Below are positions 1 to 7,344 of a stretch of 60,843 nt of DNA, piece after piece (the first letter of the stretch is position 1; each line of letters starts with the position of its first letter). The DNA is taken from assembly GCA_019752335.1 (NCBI GenBank), contig JAIEMJ010000035.1, positions 1 to 60,843 of the forward strand, written 5' to 3'. The position numbers and the translations under genes are program-made. A model generated the notes under the pieces. It saw only the letters and a list, made by a program, of their open reading frames with translations, searched no databases and was not told the origin of the DNA. This DNA comes from Bryobacteraceae bacterium (GTDB lineage Bacteria; Acidobacteriota; Terriglobia; Bryobacterales; Bryobacteraceae).

Positions 1-14
1 CCCGAGTTACAGGT

Positions 15-34
15 GTCGGGCCAGGGGGCCCGAC
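15..34. repeat. REP palindrome, copy 1
   Basis: A perfect hairpin with 8-bp arms, GTCGGGCC and GGCCCGAC, around an AGGG loop, followed by CCTACCA. The same 20-bp palindrome recurs at 786-805, inside a RAYT-type transposase remnant. Variants with other arm sequences occur near 35.1 kb. REP elements are normally mobilized by RAYT (Y1 transposase) proteins, which fits the neighbour. Confidence 0.75.
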
Positions 35-83
35 CTACCAATGATTGTTTTCAGTGAGATCGCCGGGTTTGTTTTCCAATATT

Positions 84-422
84 TTATTTTTCTAGGCTGG
101 GTGTGGGTTGCGCCAGCCGCCGTGAGCGGTGAAGCGCGGAGTAGACGGCGTCGCTGACGGCGAGACGGATTTCGGGGTGGGGTTCGAGGCAGGCGAGGGC
201 GGTGCGGTTGACGAGAGGCCAGAGTTCCTGTTCGGTGGGTGAGTAGTCCGGGTGAGCGGGGACGAGGATGATTCTGTGCTCGGGGTGGGCGGCCTGGAGG
301 GCTTCGCGGCAGGCGGTTTGTTTCGCTTCCCATACGGCGACGGGGAGTTGGATCCAGTGCAGGTCGAGGTCGAGGTCGACGGGCGGGAGGGAGTCATAGT
401 CGAAGTCTGTGTAGGCGGTCAT
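84..422 (-). CDS. hypothetical acidic protein, 112 aa
   Basis: No family is recognised. The product starts with an acidic D/L-rich stretch (residues 5-21) and has a middle region rich in Ala, Glu and His with several Trp, which resembles a real soluble protein rather than an antisense artefact. It starts at an ATG preceded by weak purine-rich sequence. It lies between two identical REP palindromes and reads away from the RAYT remnant, so it may be accessory DNA. No signal peptide or membrane segment is visible. A small structural or regulatory role is possible but nothing shows it. Confidence 0.5.
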   Translation of the reverse strand: MTAYTDFDYDSLPPVDLDLDLHWIQLPVAVWEAKQTACREALQAAHPEHRIILVPAHPDYSPTEQELWPLVNRTALACLEPHPEIRLAVSDAVYSALHRSRRLAQPTPSLEK

Positions 423-586
423 GGTGTCCTCTGACGATGAGCGTAGCAGCCGGTGGGAAGTTTCCTGGGTGCGGGAAATGGCTAACTAACTCAGCGGGCA
501 ATGAGTTACGCGTTTTCAATTGGCTGTGATTCCAGTTTGGGGAGTGGCTGAAAACTATGTGAGAACTTGGCTCGCGAAACCCACTT

Positions 587-1179
587 ATGGGTATGAGATC
601 TGAACGTGATTTCCGGCCGCAGCACTTGTATGGGGTGACGCAGCGGGGGAATCAGGGTAAGTGGGTCTACCGGGACGATGATGATTTCCGGAAGGCCTTA
701 GAATTGATGCGCCGTTATGCGCGGAGGTATGAGGTGCGCATTCATGGGTACTGCTTGATGCATAACCATGGGCACTGGATCAAGTGTCGGGCCAGGGGGC
801 CCGACTTACATTGATGCGGGATATGCAGGGGAATTACTCGCGCTATCTCAATCAGAAATACCGGGATCGGCCTTGGGTGCTGTTTGTGCCTTTTGCGACC
901 AACTCGGTTGGTGTCCAAGGCGCGGAAGTACAAGCGGTCCAGCGCGGCGGCGCATTGCGCGGGTCACGACGATGGCGGGCTCTTGTGCCTGGAGCGTTGG
1001 CAGCACCTGTTTGCCCGGCCTGGCTTCATGCGGAGGACTGGCAGACGTTCGTGGATGGGCCGATTCAGGAGCACGAACGGAACGAGGCAGCGACGTCGCG
1101 CTGGTGTGGGCCGTATAACCGGGTTCGCGGGTGGCGGCGTCCGGAAGTAGCCCAGTCAGCGGGAAGCCGGGCGGGGTAG
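587..1179 (+). pseudogene. REP-associated tyrosine transposase (RAYT, Y1_Tnp) remnant
   Basis: The first 65 or so residues match the IS200-like Y1 transposase fold of RAYT proteins: a conserved RGN turn, then the HGYCLMHNHGHW segment carrying the metal-binding His pair. At 786 the frame meets a perfect copy of the REP palindrome and stops at 812-814. The next expected block, MRDMQGNYSRYLNQKY, continues in another frame from about 813. Further frame changes follow, and the tail (FVDGPIQEHER) can be recognised in the same frame as that block up to about 1110. The catalytic Tyr would lie in the MQGNYSRYLN block, now separated from the start. This is a dead transposase disrupted by the element class it is thought to mobilize. 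Confidence 0.8.
786..805. repeat. REP palindrome, copy 2, inside the RAYT remnant
   Basis: Identical to the 20-bp palindrome at 15-34 (arms GTCGGGCC and GGCCCGAC, loop AGGG). The flanks differ slightly (ttaca here, ctacca there). It sits exactly where the transposase frame breaks, which points to REP insertion rather than decay by substitution. Confidence 0.75.
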
Positions 1180-1414
1180 GTCGGGGGTATCTGGTGAGGG
1201 TTCGTCCCCACCCGCTCTTGCACCGTAGCCTACCGCTCAAGCTCCACTAAGTCGCCCAGAAAATCCCTCCCTCAACCACGGCCGTCCGGCCGAATGCCCC
1301 CGCTTGCGTAGTCGTTTTCACCCTTTTACGGGTAGGGCCTTTTTTCATCAAACGACCGGCACCGAGATTTTGATGCCAGTCGCAACAATTACCAACTTCC
1401 ACAAACTTCCGACT

Positions 1415-1810
1415 TCACACTTCCCGATCAGACCATAGGGGTAAGTTATGGTGCTCCGCGAGCTTAAGCGTTTCGGGAGCTACATCGTCAAGGTCCGCGA
1501 GTCCACCCCAAGTCCGAATCATGAGGGATGCTACAGAAATCGCAAACTCGTAGCTCCTTTTCCCAACAGAAACGCAGACTCCAGAAAATATCGGTTTCCC
1601 CGTCTCCTCCGAAATCGCTTTGAGCCGTCCAGGAACCTCCGGATCCTTACAGAGGCTCAAATATACTGCCAGCCCTTTTTGTTTGTCTTCTAGAGTATAT
1701 GACCCTCGAAGCAGACTCTCATGGTCAAGTTTCCCGCCGCGAGACTGCACGAAGTGGACGAGCTCCGCTTCTGTTACTTCAGTTTCTGTGTAGACAAAAA
1801 AGGTAAACAT
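1415..1810 (-). CDS. putative immunity protein for Rhs tip 1, 131 aa
   Basis: The small soluble protein begins 20 bp after the stop of the tip-1 toxin gene on the same strand, the position where polymorphic-toxin systems carry the immunity gene. It has no signal peptide, as expected for neutralising a nuclease in the cytoplasm. The sequence alternates strands and helices, with YTETEVTEAELVHF near the start and an acidic C-terminal half. I do not recognise its family, so the immunity role rests on position and size. It has lower GC than nearby housekeeping genes, which is usual for toxin cassettes. Confidence 0.6.
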   Translation of the reverse strand: MFTFFVYTETEVTEAELVHFVQSRGGKLDHESLLRGSYTLEDKQKGLAVYLSLCKDPEVPGRLKAISEETGKPIFSGVCVSVGKRSYEFAISVASLMIRTWGGLADLDDVAPETLKLAEHHNLPLWSDREV

Positions 1811-1830
1811 GAAAAGTTACTTCCACGACG

Positions 1831-3729
1831 CTATTTCTCATCATCGCGTTGGATTTGAGTCAAAGCTGCTTTCAGGCGTCGTACGAAGTCAAGAAACTCA
1901 TCTATGGAGCCTACGACCGTAACGCCTTTTTGTCCATACTCTCGCCGCTGTCGAGTTGATAATTCGGGACCGTAAACGATCACGGGTTTCCTATTGGGGT
2001 TCACTCTCCGATCACTTACGTGGGTATTGGCTTGGGTTATATCAGCTTTCGGACGAGTTTTCACCTCTATCAAGGCGTACGAGGTCTCTAGATCAACTTC
2101 GGTGATTCTTTGGCCATACACGTCGAAGAACTCTTTCTCGATGCCGTCCGGCACTAAGTCAGGCGCGACCAACGATCCTAGGAACCCCACTGCTCGATCA
2201 TGATCTCCGTCGGACCCTGGAGCCTGCGATTCCAACAAGGAGGAGATCATGCCCGCATTCCTGGCGTGCGAACCGAGGACTTCAGTAAGATGCGACAGGA
2301 CTTTGAATGTCTCTGCTACCTTAGCAATATCCTTCACCGCTTGGCCAGGATTACTGCTGTACCGAGTCACCAAGCGCGAGAATTTTTCGAGGGCCTGCTG
2401 AGACTGCTTGCCGTCGGAGTCCACCAGTTTTAAAGGCCGGTTGCGGACGTAGCTGTAAAGGTTCCAACTTTGAGGGTCGCTCGGATGCTGATCCGCAAAC
2501 GGCGCGTCCGGATTAGTAAACCGCCCTTGCGCCGACGACAGATACCGCGCACCAAAGTAATCCAGCCCCGTCTCGAAATCCCTTTCCTTGCCGGTAAACA
2601 TCATCGACGGCGTACGGAGCCCGGAGTTGTACCCCATCCCTGATGTCCGGTACGGCGCGTCCTGGGTGAGCGAGTTGATCTCCTGGCCGAAGGGCCAGTA
2701 GTCGGCGCGGCGGACTACGGTGCCGTTGGCATCGGTAGTCAGGCGCGTGGAGCCAAGCGTGTCGGCGTGTAAGTAGTAGGGCGGGGTGCCGGGGAGGTCG
2801 TTCTGCGTGCCGCCGTACTCCGCCGCTAGCTGACCCGCCGCGTCATACACAAAGACCGTGCGGCTACCGCCCACCGTCTCCTTCGCGACCCGCCGGCCTT
2901 CGCCGTCGTATTCGTAGTTGGTGAAGACGGTGGGCGAACCGCTGAAGCTTTGGCGCAAGCGCAATTCGCCGTCCATGCGCAGACTCGAACTTCCATCGAA
3001 GCCGAGGGCGCCCGCGGCGTCGTAGGGCCGTCCGGCAAGGCGATTCTGTGGGAACAACGTGGCGACGTCGGCGGGCGCGCAGTTCACTACCTGGGGAATC
3101 AGTGGCGAGAGATTGGGCCGCGTCGAAACGGCGCGATTGCCGAAGGCATCGTAACAGTAGCCCTCGTTCAACGTCGTGCTGCCACCGGTTTCTTGCATTG
3201 CGGATAATCTATCCCAGCCGTCATAAGTATACGCCTGCGTCAGCGTGAGCCCCGCGCCGACGATCACTTGCGAGCGCGGGTTGCCGCTGTTGTTGGGTCC
3301 GCCGCCGGTGCCGGTGCCGTTGGTGTAGCTGTAGCCCAAGCTCAGCAGCCATTGCGGGTTGGCGCAGGCCGCGGTGTTATCCACGCACTGCTCCGTGACG
3401 AGGTTGATCGGCTGCAAACGGTTGGGTTCGAAGGCCGTGCGCTCGCGGATGCGTTGGCCATTCAGGCGCAGGCTCGAAAGCGCCCCGTGATCGGTGTACG
3501 TGGCTCCGGTGACGTAGTTTTGCTGTTGCGCGTTGAAGAAGCCGCTGAGCCCAATCGGTCGTGAGAGGTCGTCGTAGGTGGTGGTGAACTGGCGCCCCGA
3601 TGGATACGTCATGCTCGCCAGCGCGCCGTTGCGCAAGTAGCTGTAGCCGGGCGTGGCGTCGCTGCCGAAGCGGTAGGCGACGCCGCCGGTGATTTCAGAA
3701 GGGCTTCGATGCTGGGGATTTTCCGGCAT
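1831..3729 (-). CDS. Rhs tip 1: truncated Rhs shell with C-terminal PD-(D/E)XK-like nuclease toxin
   Basis: Residues 13 to about 405 are near-identical to the C-terminal shell of the complete Rhs protein at 15677-21049, with YD repeats, the GKERDFETGLDYFGARY signature and the core end GRFTNPDAPFADQ. The sequence changes at about residue 440 and becomes a unique toxin domain. There, an Asp (546) is followed by Glu-Val-Lys (555-557) in a strand-turn-strand context, VDLETSYALIEVKT. This is the PD-(D/E)XK nuclease arrangement, then a predicted alpha/beta half. The gene lacks a signal peptide and the N-terminal half of an Rhs shell. It is therefore probably a silent tip cassette that needs recombination with a complete shell. 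The start shown is the first in-frame Met and overlaps the upstream gene by 35 bp. Confidence 0.8.
   Translation of the reverse strand: MPENPQHRSPSEITGGVAYRFGSDATPGYSYLRNGALASMTYPSGRQFTTTYDDLSRPIGLSGFFNAQQQNYVTGATYTDHGALSSLRLNGQRIRERTAFEPNRLQPINLVTEQCVDNTAACANPQWLLSLGYSYTNGTGTGGGPNNSGNPRSQVIVGAGLTLTQAYTYDGWDRLSAMQETGGSTTLNEGYCYDAFGNRAVSTRPNLSPLIPQVVNCAPADVATLFPQNRLAGRPYDAAGALGFDGSSSLRMDGELRLRQSFSGSPTVFTNYEYDGEGRRVAKETVGGSRTVFVYDAAGQLAAEYGGTQNDLPGTPPYYLHADTLGSTRLTTDANGTVVRRADYWPFGQEINSLTQDAPYRTSGMGYNSGLRTPSMMFTGKERDFETGLDYFGARYLSSAQGRFTNPDAPFADQHPSDPQSWNLYSYVRNRPLKLVDSDGKQSQQALEKFSRLVTRYSSNPGQAVKDIAKVAETFKVLSHLTEVLGSHARNAGMISSLLESQAPGSDGDHDRAVGFLGSLVAPDLVPDGIEKEFFDVYGQRITEVDLETSYALIEVKTRPKADITQANTHVSDRRVNPNRKPVIVYGPELSTRQRREYGQKGVTVVGSIDEFLDFVRRLKAALTQIQRDDEK
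2505..3694. repeat. long direct repeat, Rhs shell copy A
   Basis: About 1.19 kb encoding the Rhs C-terminal shell. It is very similar at nucleotide level to 16440-17640 in the complete rhs gene, with whole blocks of 50 bases or more nearly identical. The match begins at the ITGG/ITSG codons and ends at the GRFT-x-PD codons. The two copies lie about 14 kb apart in the same orientation, so recombination between them would swap toxin tips and remove the mobilization block. Confidence 0.8.
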
Positions 3730-4519
3730 TGCTTAACTCGATTGCGGACAACTCCGTGATCGCGCCAGCTTGGGAAATCCCAAATTTAACTCTGCTTAGG
3801 ATCGGCATGCGCTTCCGATCCCCCGATGCGGCAAGCATGTCGGCAGTTGCTCTGAAGCCTGAAGACCCACGTTCAATCCTAATGCCCGGCAGTGGCTGGA
3901 CACCATGAGCCCGTAGATTCCGCAACCAGGCATCGGGCAAAAGCTGCCCCTCGCGCGAAACGCTATACGCTTCGGCTAGGTCTTCGACCCGCCTCCTTAG
4001 GTCCCTAGCAGAAGTGATCACGAAGCCGTAGTCTTGAGCCAACCCGACTTCAAGGTAAAAGTTCACCCAAGCGCTCGCAACGTCTGGCGATGAGATCTCG
4101 ACTCCAATGGACGCGGCGAGCCGATTGAAATCAGTCCTTCCCAGTTCAAAACCGCCCAATCCAAAAAAAGTCCCAGTGGCGACGTCTTCCGCGACGTACA
4201 GTCTTAAGGGCGCGGTGCTTCGGTGTAGAAGGGCTTCGTTTTTAGAAATAACCTCCCATCCGTCGTCCGTGACCTCGAAAATGCGAATCGTTTTGGCGAT
4301 ACTGCCGGGGCGTTTGGGTTGGACATCAAAAACCTGCTCTTCGACATCCTCATGCCGTATAGCCCTTAAAAACCTGTCCCCACTCAGACCGCGCTGATTC
4401 CGGACATACTTTAGGAGTAGACTTCGCTCACTCTCAACGTCCGCGTCTAGCGCACGCTCCCCACCAAGGAGAACTAGAAGACTGAGCATACCGGCACTCC
4501 GTAGCAAAAGCGGCCTCAT
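3695..4519 (-). CDS. secreted protein in the immunity position of Rhs tip 2, 274 aa
   Basis: An N-terminal signal peptide (MRPLLLRSAGMLSLLVLLGG) is followed by a soluble domain of about 245 residues with no recognised family. Its ATG overlaps the stop of the tip-2 toxin gene by 4 bp, so the two are translationally coupled. A periplasmic immunity protein would suit a toxin that acts outside the cytoplasm, such as the zinc-peptidase-like tip 2. The gene ends exactly where homology to the Rhs shell of tip 1 begins (3694), which marks a cassette boundary. An exported function unrelated to immunity is also possible. Confidence 0.6.
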   Translation of the reverse strand: MRPLLLRSAGMLSLLVLLGGERALDADVESERSLLLKYVRNQRGLSGDRFLRAIRHEDVEEQVFDVQPKRPGSIAKTIRIFEVTDDGWEVISKNEALLHRSTAPLRLYVAEDVATGTFFGLGGFELGRTDFNRLAASIGVEISSPDVASAWVNFYLEVGLAQDYGFVITSARDLRRRVEDLAEAYSVSREGQLLPDAWLRNLRAHGVQPLPGIRIERGSSGFRATADMLAASGDRKRMPILSRVKFGISQAGAITELSAIELSNAGKSPASKPF

Positions 4520-5481
4520 GGCTCTTGCTCCTTCAGTAGCCGCCGCTTCTCCTTCTCGATTTCCTGGTTAGTCTTTGGTTTCTCTTTGGCGAAGTCTTGC
4601 CGCTCTCGTTTGATCCTCGCCTCGCCCCGATTAGCCGTTTGCTCTGCGGGGCGAGCGTCATGTGGAATCACCTTCCCCTTGGCATCTGTCTTTTTTTCGG
4701 ACATGTAAGTCGAGGTGTTGGTTCGCGCATCATTCGCATGCGTGGCCTCATGCCCAAGCACATCTGCGGTTCGATCAGTGTCTCCCTCAATCTTTTTGTT
4801 AATCGTAATGTCTACCGTACCTTTCAACTGGTCGCCGAATGGCGCTTTCTCCGCGCAAATCGCGCCGTCGCAAGCTAGAACGGGCCCTCCTCGCGATGTG
4901 GCACTTGTAACGCCGTCCGTAGGGCTACCGTCCGGATCTTTCGGCGTGTCTCCATAAGACATTCGAAGGTCGGGAGCGCCGAGCCCTTCGAATCCAGAAA
5001 GGTAGGCGTTGTAAGTCGGGGATTGGAGACGCATACTCTCGCTGATGATCTCCAGTTTCTTGCTTGCATAGACCACTTCACGTCCGCTCTCATCCACGAA
5101 CTTTAGAGGATTATTGCGAGCGTATCCATACAAGTTCCAACTTTGCGGATCTTGGCTGTGCTGATCCGCAAACGGCGCGTCCGGACTCGTAAACCGCCCC
5201 ATCGACCCTGACAAATACCGCGCCCCGAAGTAATCGAGGCCCGTCTCGGCATCTCGCTCTTTGCCGGTACTACGGGATCGGACGCAAGTCCGTCGTACGC
5301 TGGCGTCGACCTCTAGTGCCTTCAGCGAGCTACCGAACTTGATCTCCTGGTGCAAGCTGGTTTTGGAAGTGTCGAGGCCCAGACGCGAGTTTTTGGCTAC
5401 GTTCGTGTGCGCGGCTAGAGGCTGGATGCCCAGGATGAGCATCGCCGCCAGGAAGAGCGTTTTGTGTTGAGCCGCTTGCAC
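4516..5481 (-). CDS. Rhs tip 2: signal peptide fused to Rhs core end and HExxH metallopeptidase-like toxin
   Basis: The 321-residue protein has three parts. Residues 1-24 form a signal peptide (TLFLAAMLILGIQPLAA). A short linker then leads to the Rhs core signature TGKERDAETGLDYFGARY at 72-89, ending with NNPLKFVDESG. The C-terminal domain holds HEATH at 244-248, an HExxH zinc site, and a later Glu in RPAEQTANR that could be the third ligand. Almost the whole Rhs shell is missing, so the tip is attached directly to an export signal. That could be a rearranged remnant or a stand-alone secreted toxin. Lys/Glu-rich sequence closes the protein. The next gene (3695-4519) overlaps by 4 bp and is the likely immunity gene. 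Confidence 0.75.
   Translation of the reverse strand: MQAAQHKTLFLAAMLILGIQPLAAHTNVAKNSRLGLDTSKTSLHQEIKFGSSLKALEVDASVRRTCVRSRSTGKERDAETGLDYFGARYLSGSMGRFTSPDAPFADQHSQDPQSWNLYGYARNNPLKFVDESGREVVYASKKLEIISESMRLQSPTYNAYLSGFEGLGAPDLRMSYGDTPKDPDGSPTDGVTSATSRGGPVLACDGAICAEKAPFGDQLKGTVDITINKKIEGDTDRTADVLGHEATHANDARTNTSTYMSEKKTDAKGKVIPHDARPAEQTANRGEARIKRERQDFAKEKPKTNQEIEKEKRRLLKEQEP
5128..5268. repeat. short Rhs core repeat, third copy
   Basis: About 140 bp encoding the TGKERD...NLYGYARN segment. It closely matches 2461-2595 in tip 1 and, in part, the complete rhs gene. Homology stops at the TGKERD codons (5268), next to a small hairpin at 5279-5292. It could serve as a recombination anchor for tip exchange. 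Confidence 0.65.
5279..5292. repeat. REP-like hairpin at the tip 2 fusion junction
   Basis: A small palindrome with arms CGGAC and GTCCG and loop GCAA. It is flanked by ACTACGGGAT on the left and TCGTACG on the right, forming a longer imperfect inverted repeat. The CTAC/GTAC flank and GC-rich arms resemble the REP palindromes elsewhere in the window. It lies within the tip-2 reading frame, just outside the Rhs core homology. Membership of the REP family is uncertain. Confidence 0.35.
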
Positions 5482-5527
5482 CGATTCCTCGATTGTACGG
5501 TGCTGGGAAGCTGGAGGCCAGCGGCGG

Positions 5528-5953
5528 CTAAAGAGGAAGGACCTTCAAGCCTGGGATCATTTTGAAGTGGCGGACGTTGCGGGTTCCGATGGCGTAGTCG
5601 AGATGCAGGGCCGTGATCCCGATCAACAGATCGGCGGTTGCGATAACCAAGCCCACCTTCTTCATGTCGGCGTCGATCTTGGCGGCCAGCACGCCCATCT
5701 CACGCGTGAACGGTTCGACCGGTAGGATGGCCAGCACTTCATCGAGATAACGGCGGCGCTTGGCGGCGGCTTCCGGCGTATTGGCTCGGTGCCATCCATG
5801 CTCCAGTTCCATCACGGAGATGGAAGAGAGCAGGAACTCGGTTTCGGAATGCTCGGCGGCAAGCGACGCGAGAAGCTGACTGACACTTCCAACAGCGCCG
5901 CGCTTTTCCCGCTCCGCCGCGATGAGCACACTGGAGTCGAGGACTAGTCCCAT
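5528..5953 (-). CDS. vapC: VapC-type PIN-domain toxin
   Basis: The 141-residue protein starts MGLVLDSSVLIAAEREK, a typical PIN N-terminus with the first metal-binding Asp at residue 6. It ends with the family's IGTRNVRHFKMIPGLKV block. PIN toxins of the VapC group are Mg-dependent RNases that cut tRNA or rRNA. I chose the ATG at 5953 because upstream in-frame codons (to 6076) read through the antitoxin in another frame and show no PIN homology. It overlaps the antitoxin gene by 10 bp, the usual vapBC coupling. Confidence 0.85.
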   Translation of the reverse strand: MGLVLDSSVLIAAEREKRGAVGSVSQLLASLAAEHSETEFLLSSISVMELEHGWHRANTPEAAAKRRRYLDEVLAILPVEPFTREMGVLAAKIDADMKKVGLVIATADLLIGITALHLDYAIGTRNVRHFKMIPGLKVLPL

Positions 5954-6246
5954 GCCGGCGGCTCGAACGAGTCGCGGCGCGAGTCGATGCCCGCTTGCAC
6001 GTCCTTGGCGAAGTCCTCGTCCGGGATGGGCGCGTAGCCGAGCTTGGCTTCGTAGGCCTTCGCCAGGGCGATGCATTCACTCAGCTTGCGGCCTGGGCGG
6101 GCGGAGATAGAGGATTTCAGCACGGCGATGGGCCGGTGATCTTGCTCGATCACAACCTCGACGCCTTGCTGCACTTTGGCCAGCACGGCATGAAGATCGC
6201 GAGCCACTTCGGCTTCGCTCATGTGGACGGTTGCCATTGCTTCCAT
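5944..6246 (-). CDS. vapB: VapB/Phd-type antitoxin
   Basis: This 100-residue protein has a Phd/YefM-like N-terminal DNA-binding domain (MSEAEVARDLHAVLAKVQQGVEVVI, then a strand reading PIAVLK). Its charged C-terminal tail ends in aromatic and acidic residues that would wrap the PIN toxin. It overlaps vapC by 10 bp. The ATG at 6246 overlaps the stop codon (TAATG) of the primase remnant's second frame, which suggests an ancestral primase-vapB-vapC operon. An alternative ATG at 6237 is equally possible. Confidence 0.8.
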   Translation of the reverse strand: MEAMATVHMSEAEVARDLHAVLAKVQQGVEVVIEQDHRPIAVLKSSISARPGRKLSECIALAKAYEAKLGYAPIPDEDFAKDVQAGIDSRRDSFEPPAWD

Positions 6247-6808
6247 TATGGCTCTTGCTCCTCGTCTTCGTCTTGTTCGGCGGCCAGGGCGTTGTCCGAT
6301 TCGAGAAGCCGAGGCGAAAGTGCTCGGACATCTCCGGATGGTCCAGGCTCCGGCTCAGCAGATACTTCGAGGCTTCCGGCGATTGGATCAGCGTCTCGTG
6401 ATAGTAATCGACCACCTGCCGCAACACGCTCTGGTCGTCGGCTTCGGGATTGAAGGGCACTTCAAGCTTCACCGCCTCCGTGGTCCCCTTCGTCACCACA
6501 CGTTCCACCGGAGCCGCGAAAGAAGGATGATCGGCCCGCAACAGTTCGACCGCATGACGGAAGCTGATGCCCCGCGTCTTCATCACCCAGTCGATGACCG
6601 TGCCGCCGGTCTGGCACGCGCCGAGACAGTGCCACAGATTCTTCTTCGGCGACACCACGAACGACGGCGTGCGGTCGTCATGGAACTGACACCGCCCGAT
6701 CCAGTCCGCGCCATGCTGCTTGAGTTCGATCCCCTGCGCCTCAACCAACCGCTGCAAAGAGATCTCCTGTTTCAGCCGGTCGATCTCGTGGTCTGGGATT
6801 CGCGCCAT
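6246..6808 (-). pseudogene. DnaG-like CHC2 primase remnant, frameshifted
   Basis: The N-terminus is the CHC2 zinc-binding domain of DnaG-type primases, with Cys40, His43, Cys61 and Cys65 (spacing CxxxC in the second pair), then helices typical of plasmid and ICE primases. Homology runs to about residue 168 (HFRLGF, near 6305). The frame then continues as low-complexity antisense of vapB. One base shift at about 6305 instead gives a natural ending, LLESDNALAAEQDEDEEQEP, with its TAA overlapping the vapB ATG. I read this as a primase that lost its catalytic TOPRIM part and frame. It probably belonged to the replication or transfer block of the mobile element. Confidence 0.7.
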
Positions 6809-6886
6809 TCAGTCGGTCTCCTTAAAACGGCCCACCCCGGAAAAACGTGTCAAGCGGGAGGCAGCGCCTTTTTATGATGCCAAGAA

Positions 6887-6898
6887 TATCATATGATA
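6887..6898. promoter_or_regulatory. 12-bp palindrome, candidate XRE operator
   Basis: TATCATATGATA is a perfect 12-bp palindrome located 49 bp before the XRE regulator and between the divergent primase/vapBC and XRE operons. It lies in a short AT-rich island in otherwise GC-rich DNA. XRE proteins often autoregulate by binding such dyads over their own promoter. Binding is inferred, not shown. Confidence 0.45.
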
Positions 6899-6946
6899 CG
6901 ATACTTCGTGTGAGCCTTCTTTTTCCGGCCTTACACTGGCCTTGCG

Positions 6947-7342
6947 ATGCCCAGAGTTTCCAAGCTGAAGTTGCCCCCGATCCACACCGATGAGTCCATC
7001 GGCGAACGCCTCACCCGGATTCGCAAGGATCGCGGCTTCACGCAAGTCGAACTGGCCGAGAAGATCGGCATCATTCAGTCGCTGGTTTCTTCTTACGAAA
7101 GCGGCGCGCTCAAGTTGTCGGCCGAGATGGCCGTCCGCTTCGCCATGGCTCTCGAAGTGGCGACCGATGATCTGTTGATGCCCGGCACGAAGGGCAACGG
7201 CAAGAACGGCAAGACGCCCAGCCGGAAGATCCTCCGGCGGCTGGAGAAGATCGAGACTCTTCCCCGGACCCAACAGATCGCCGTGCTCAAGACCATCGAC
7301 AACGCCCTGGAACTCCACACCCTCAAGACGGGGACCCGCTGA
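6947..7342 (+). CDS. XRE-family HTH transcriptional regulator
   Basis: The 131-residue protein carries an N-terminal Cro/C1-type helix-turn-helix at about residues 18-72, with the block IGERLTRIRKDRGFTQVELA and then QSLVSSYESGALK as the recognition helix region. The C-terminal half is Lys/Gly-rich, then helical (ILRRLEKIETLPRTQQIAV), a likely dimerization part. It is the first gene of a plus-strand run of five, with a 2-bp gap to the LRAT-like gene. It probably represses the operon through the palindrome at 6887-6898. Confidence 0.85.
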   Translation: MPRVSKLKLPPIHTDESIGERLTRIRKDRGFTQVELAEKIGIIQSLVSSYESGALKLSAEMAVRFAMALEVATDDLLMPGTKGNGKNGKTPSRKILRRLEKIETLPRTQQIAVLKTIDNALELHTLKTGTR

Positions 7343-7344
7343 GC

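Noticed and set aside
1318-1350. Possible terminator near the small hairpin ACCC/GGGT followed by T-rich DNA
   Set aside because: The stem is only four base pairs and interrupted before the T run, too weak to call.
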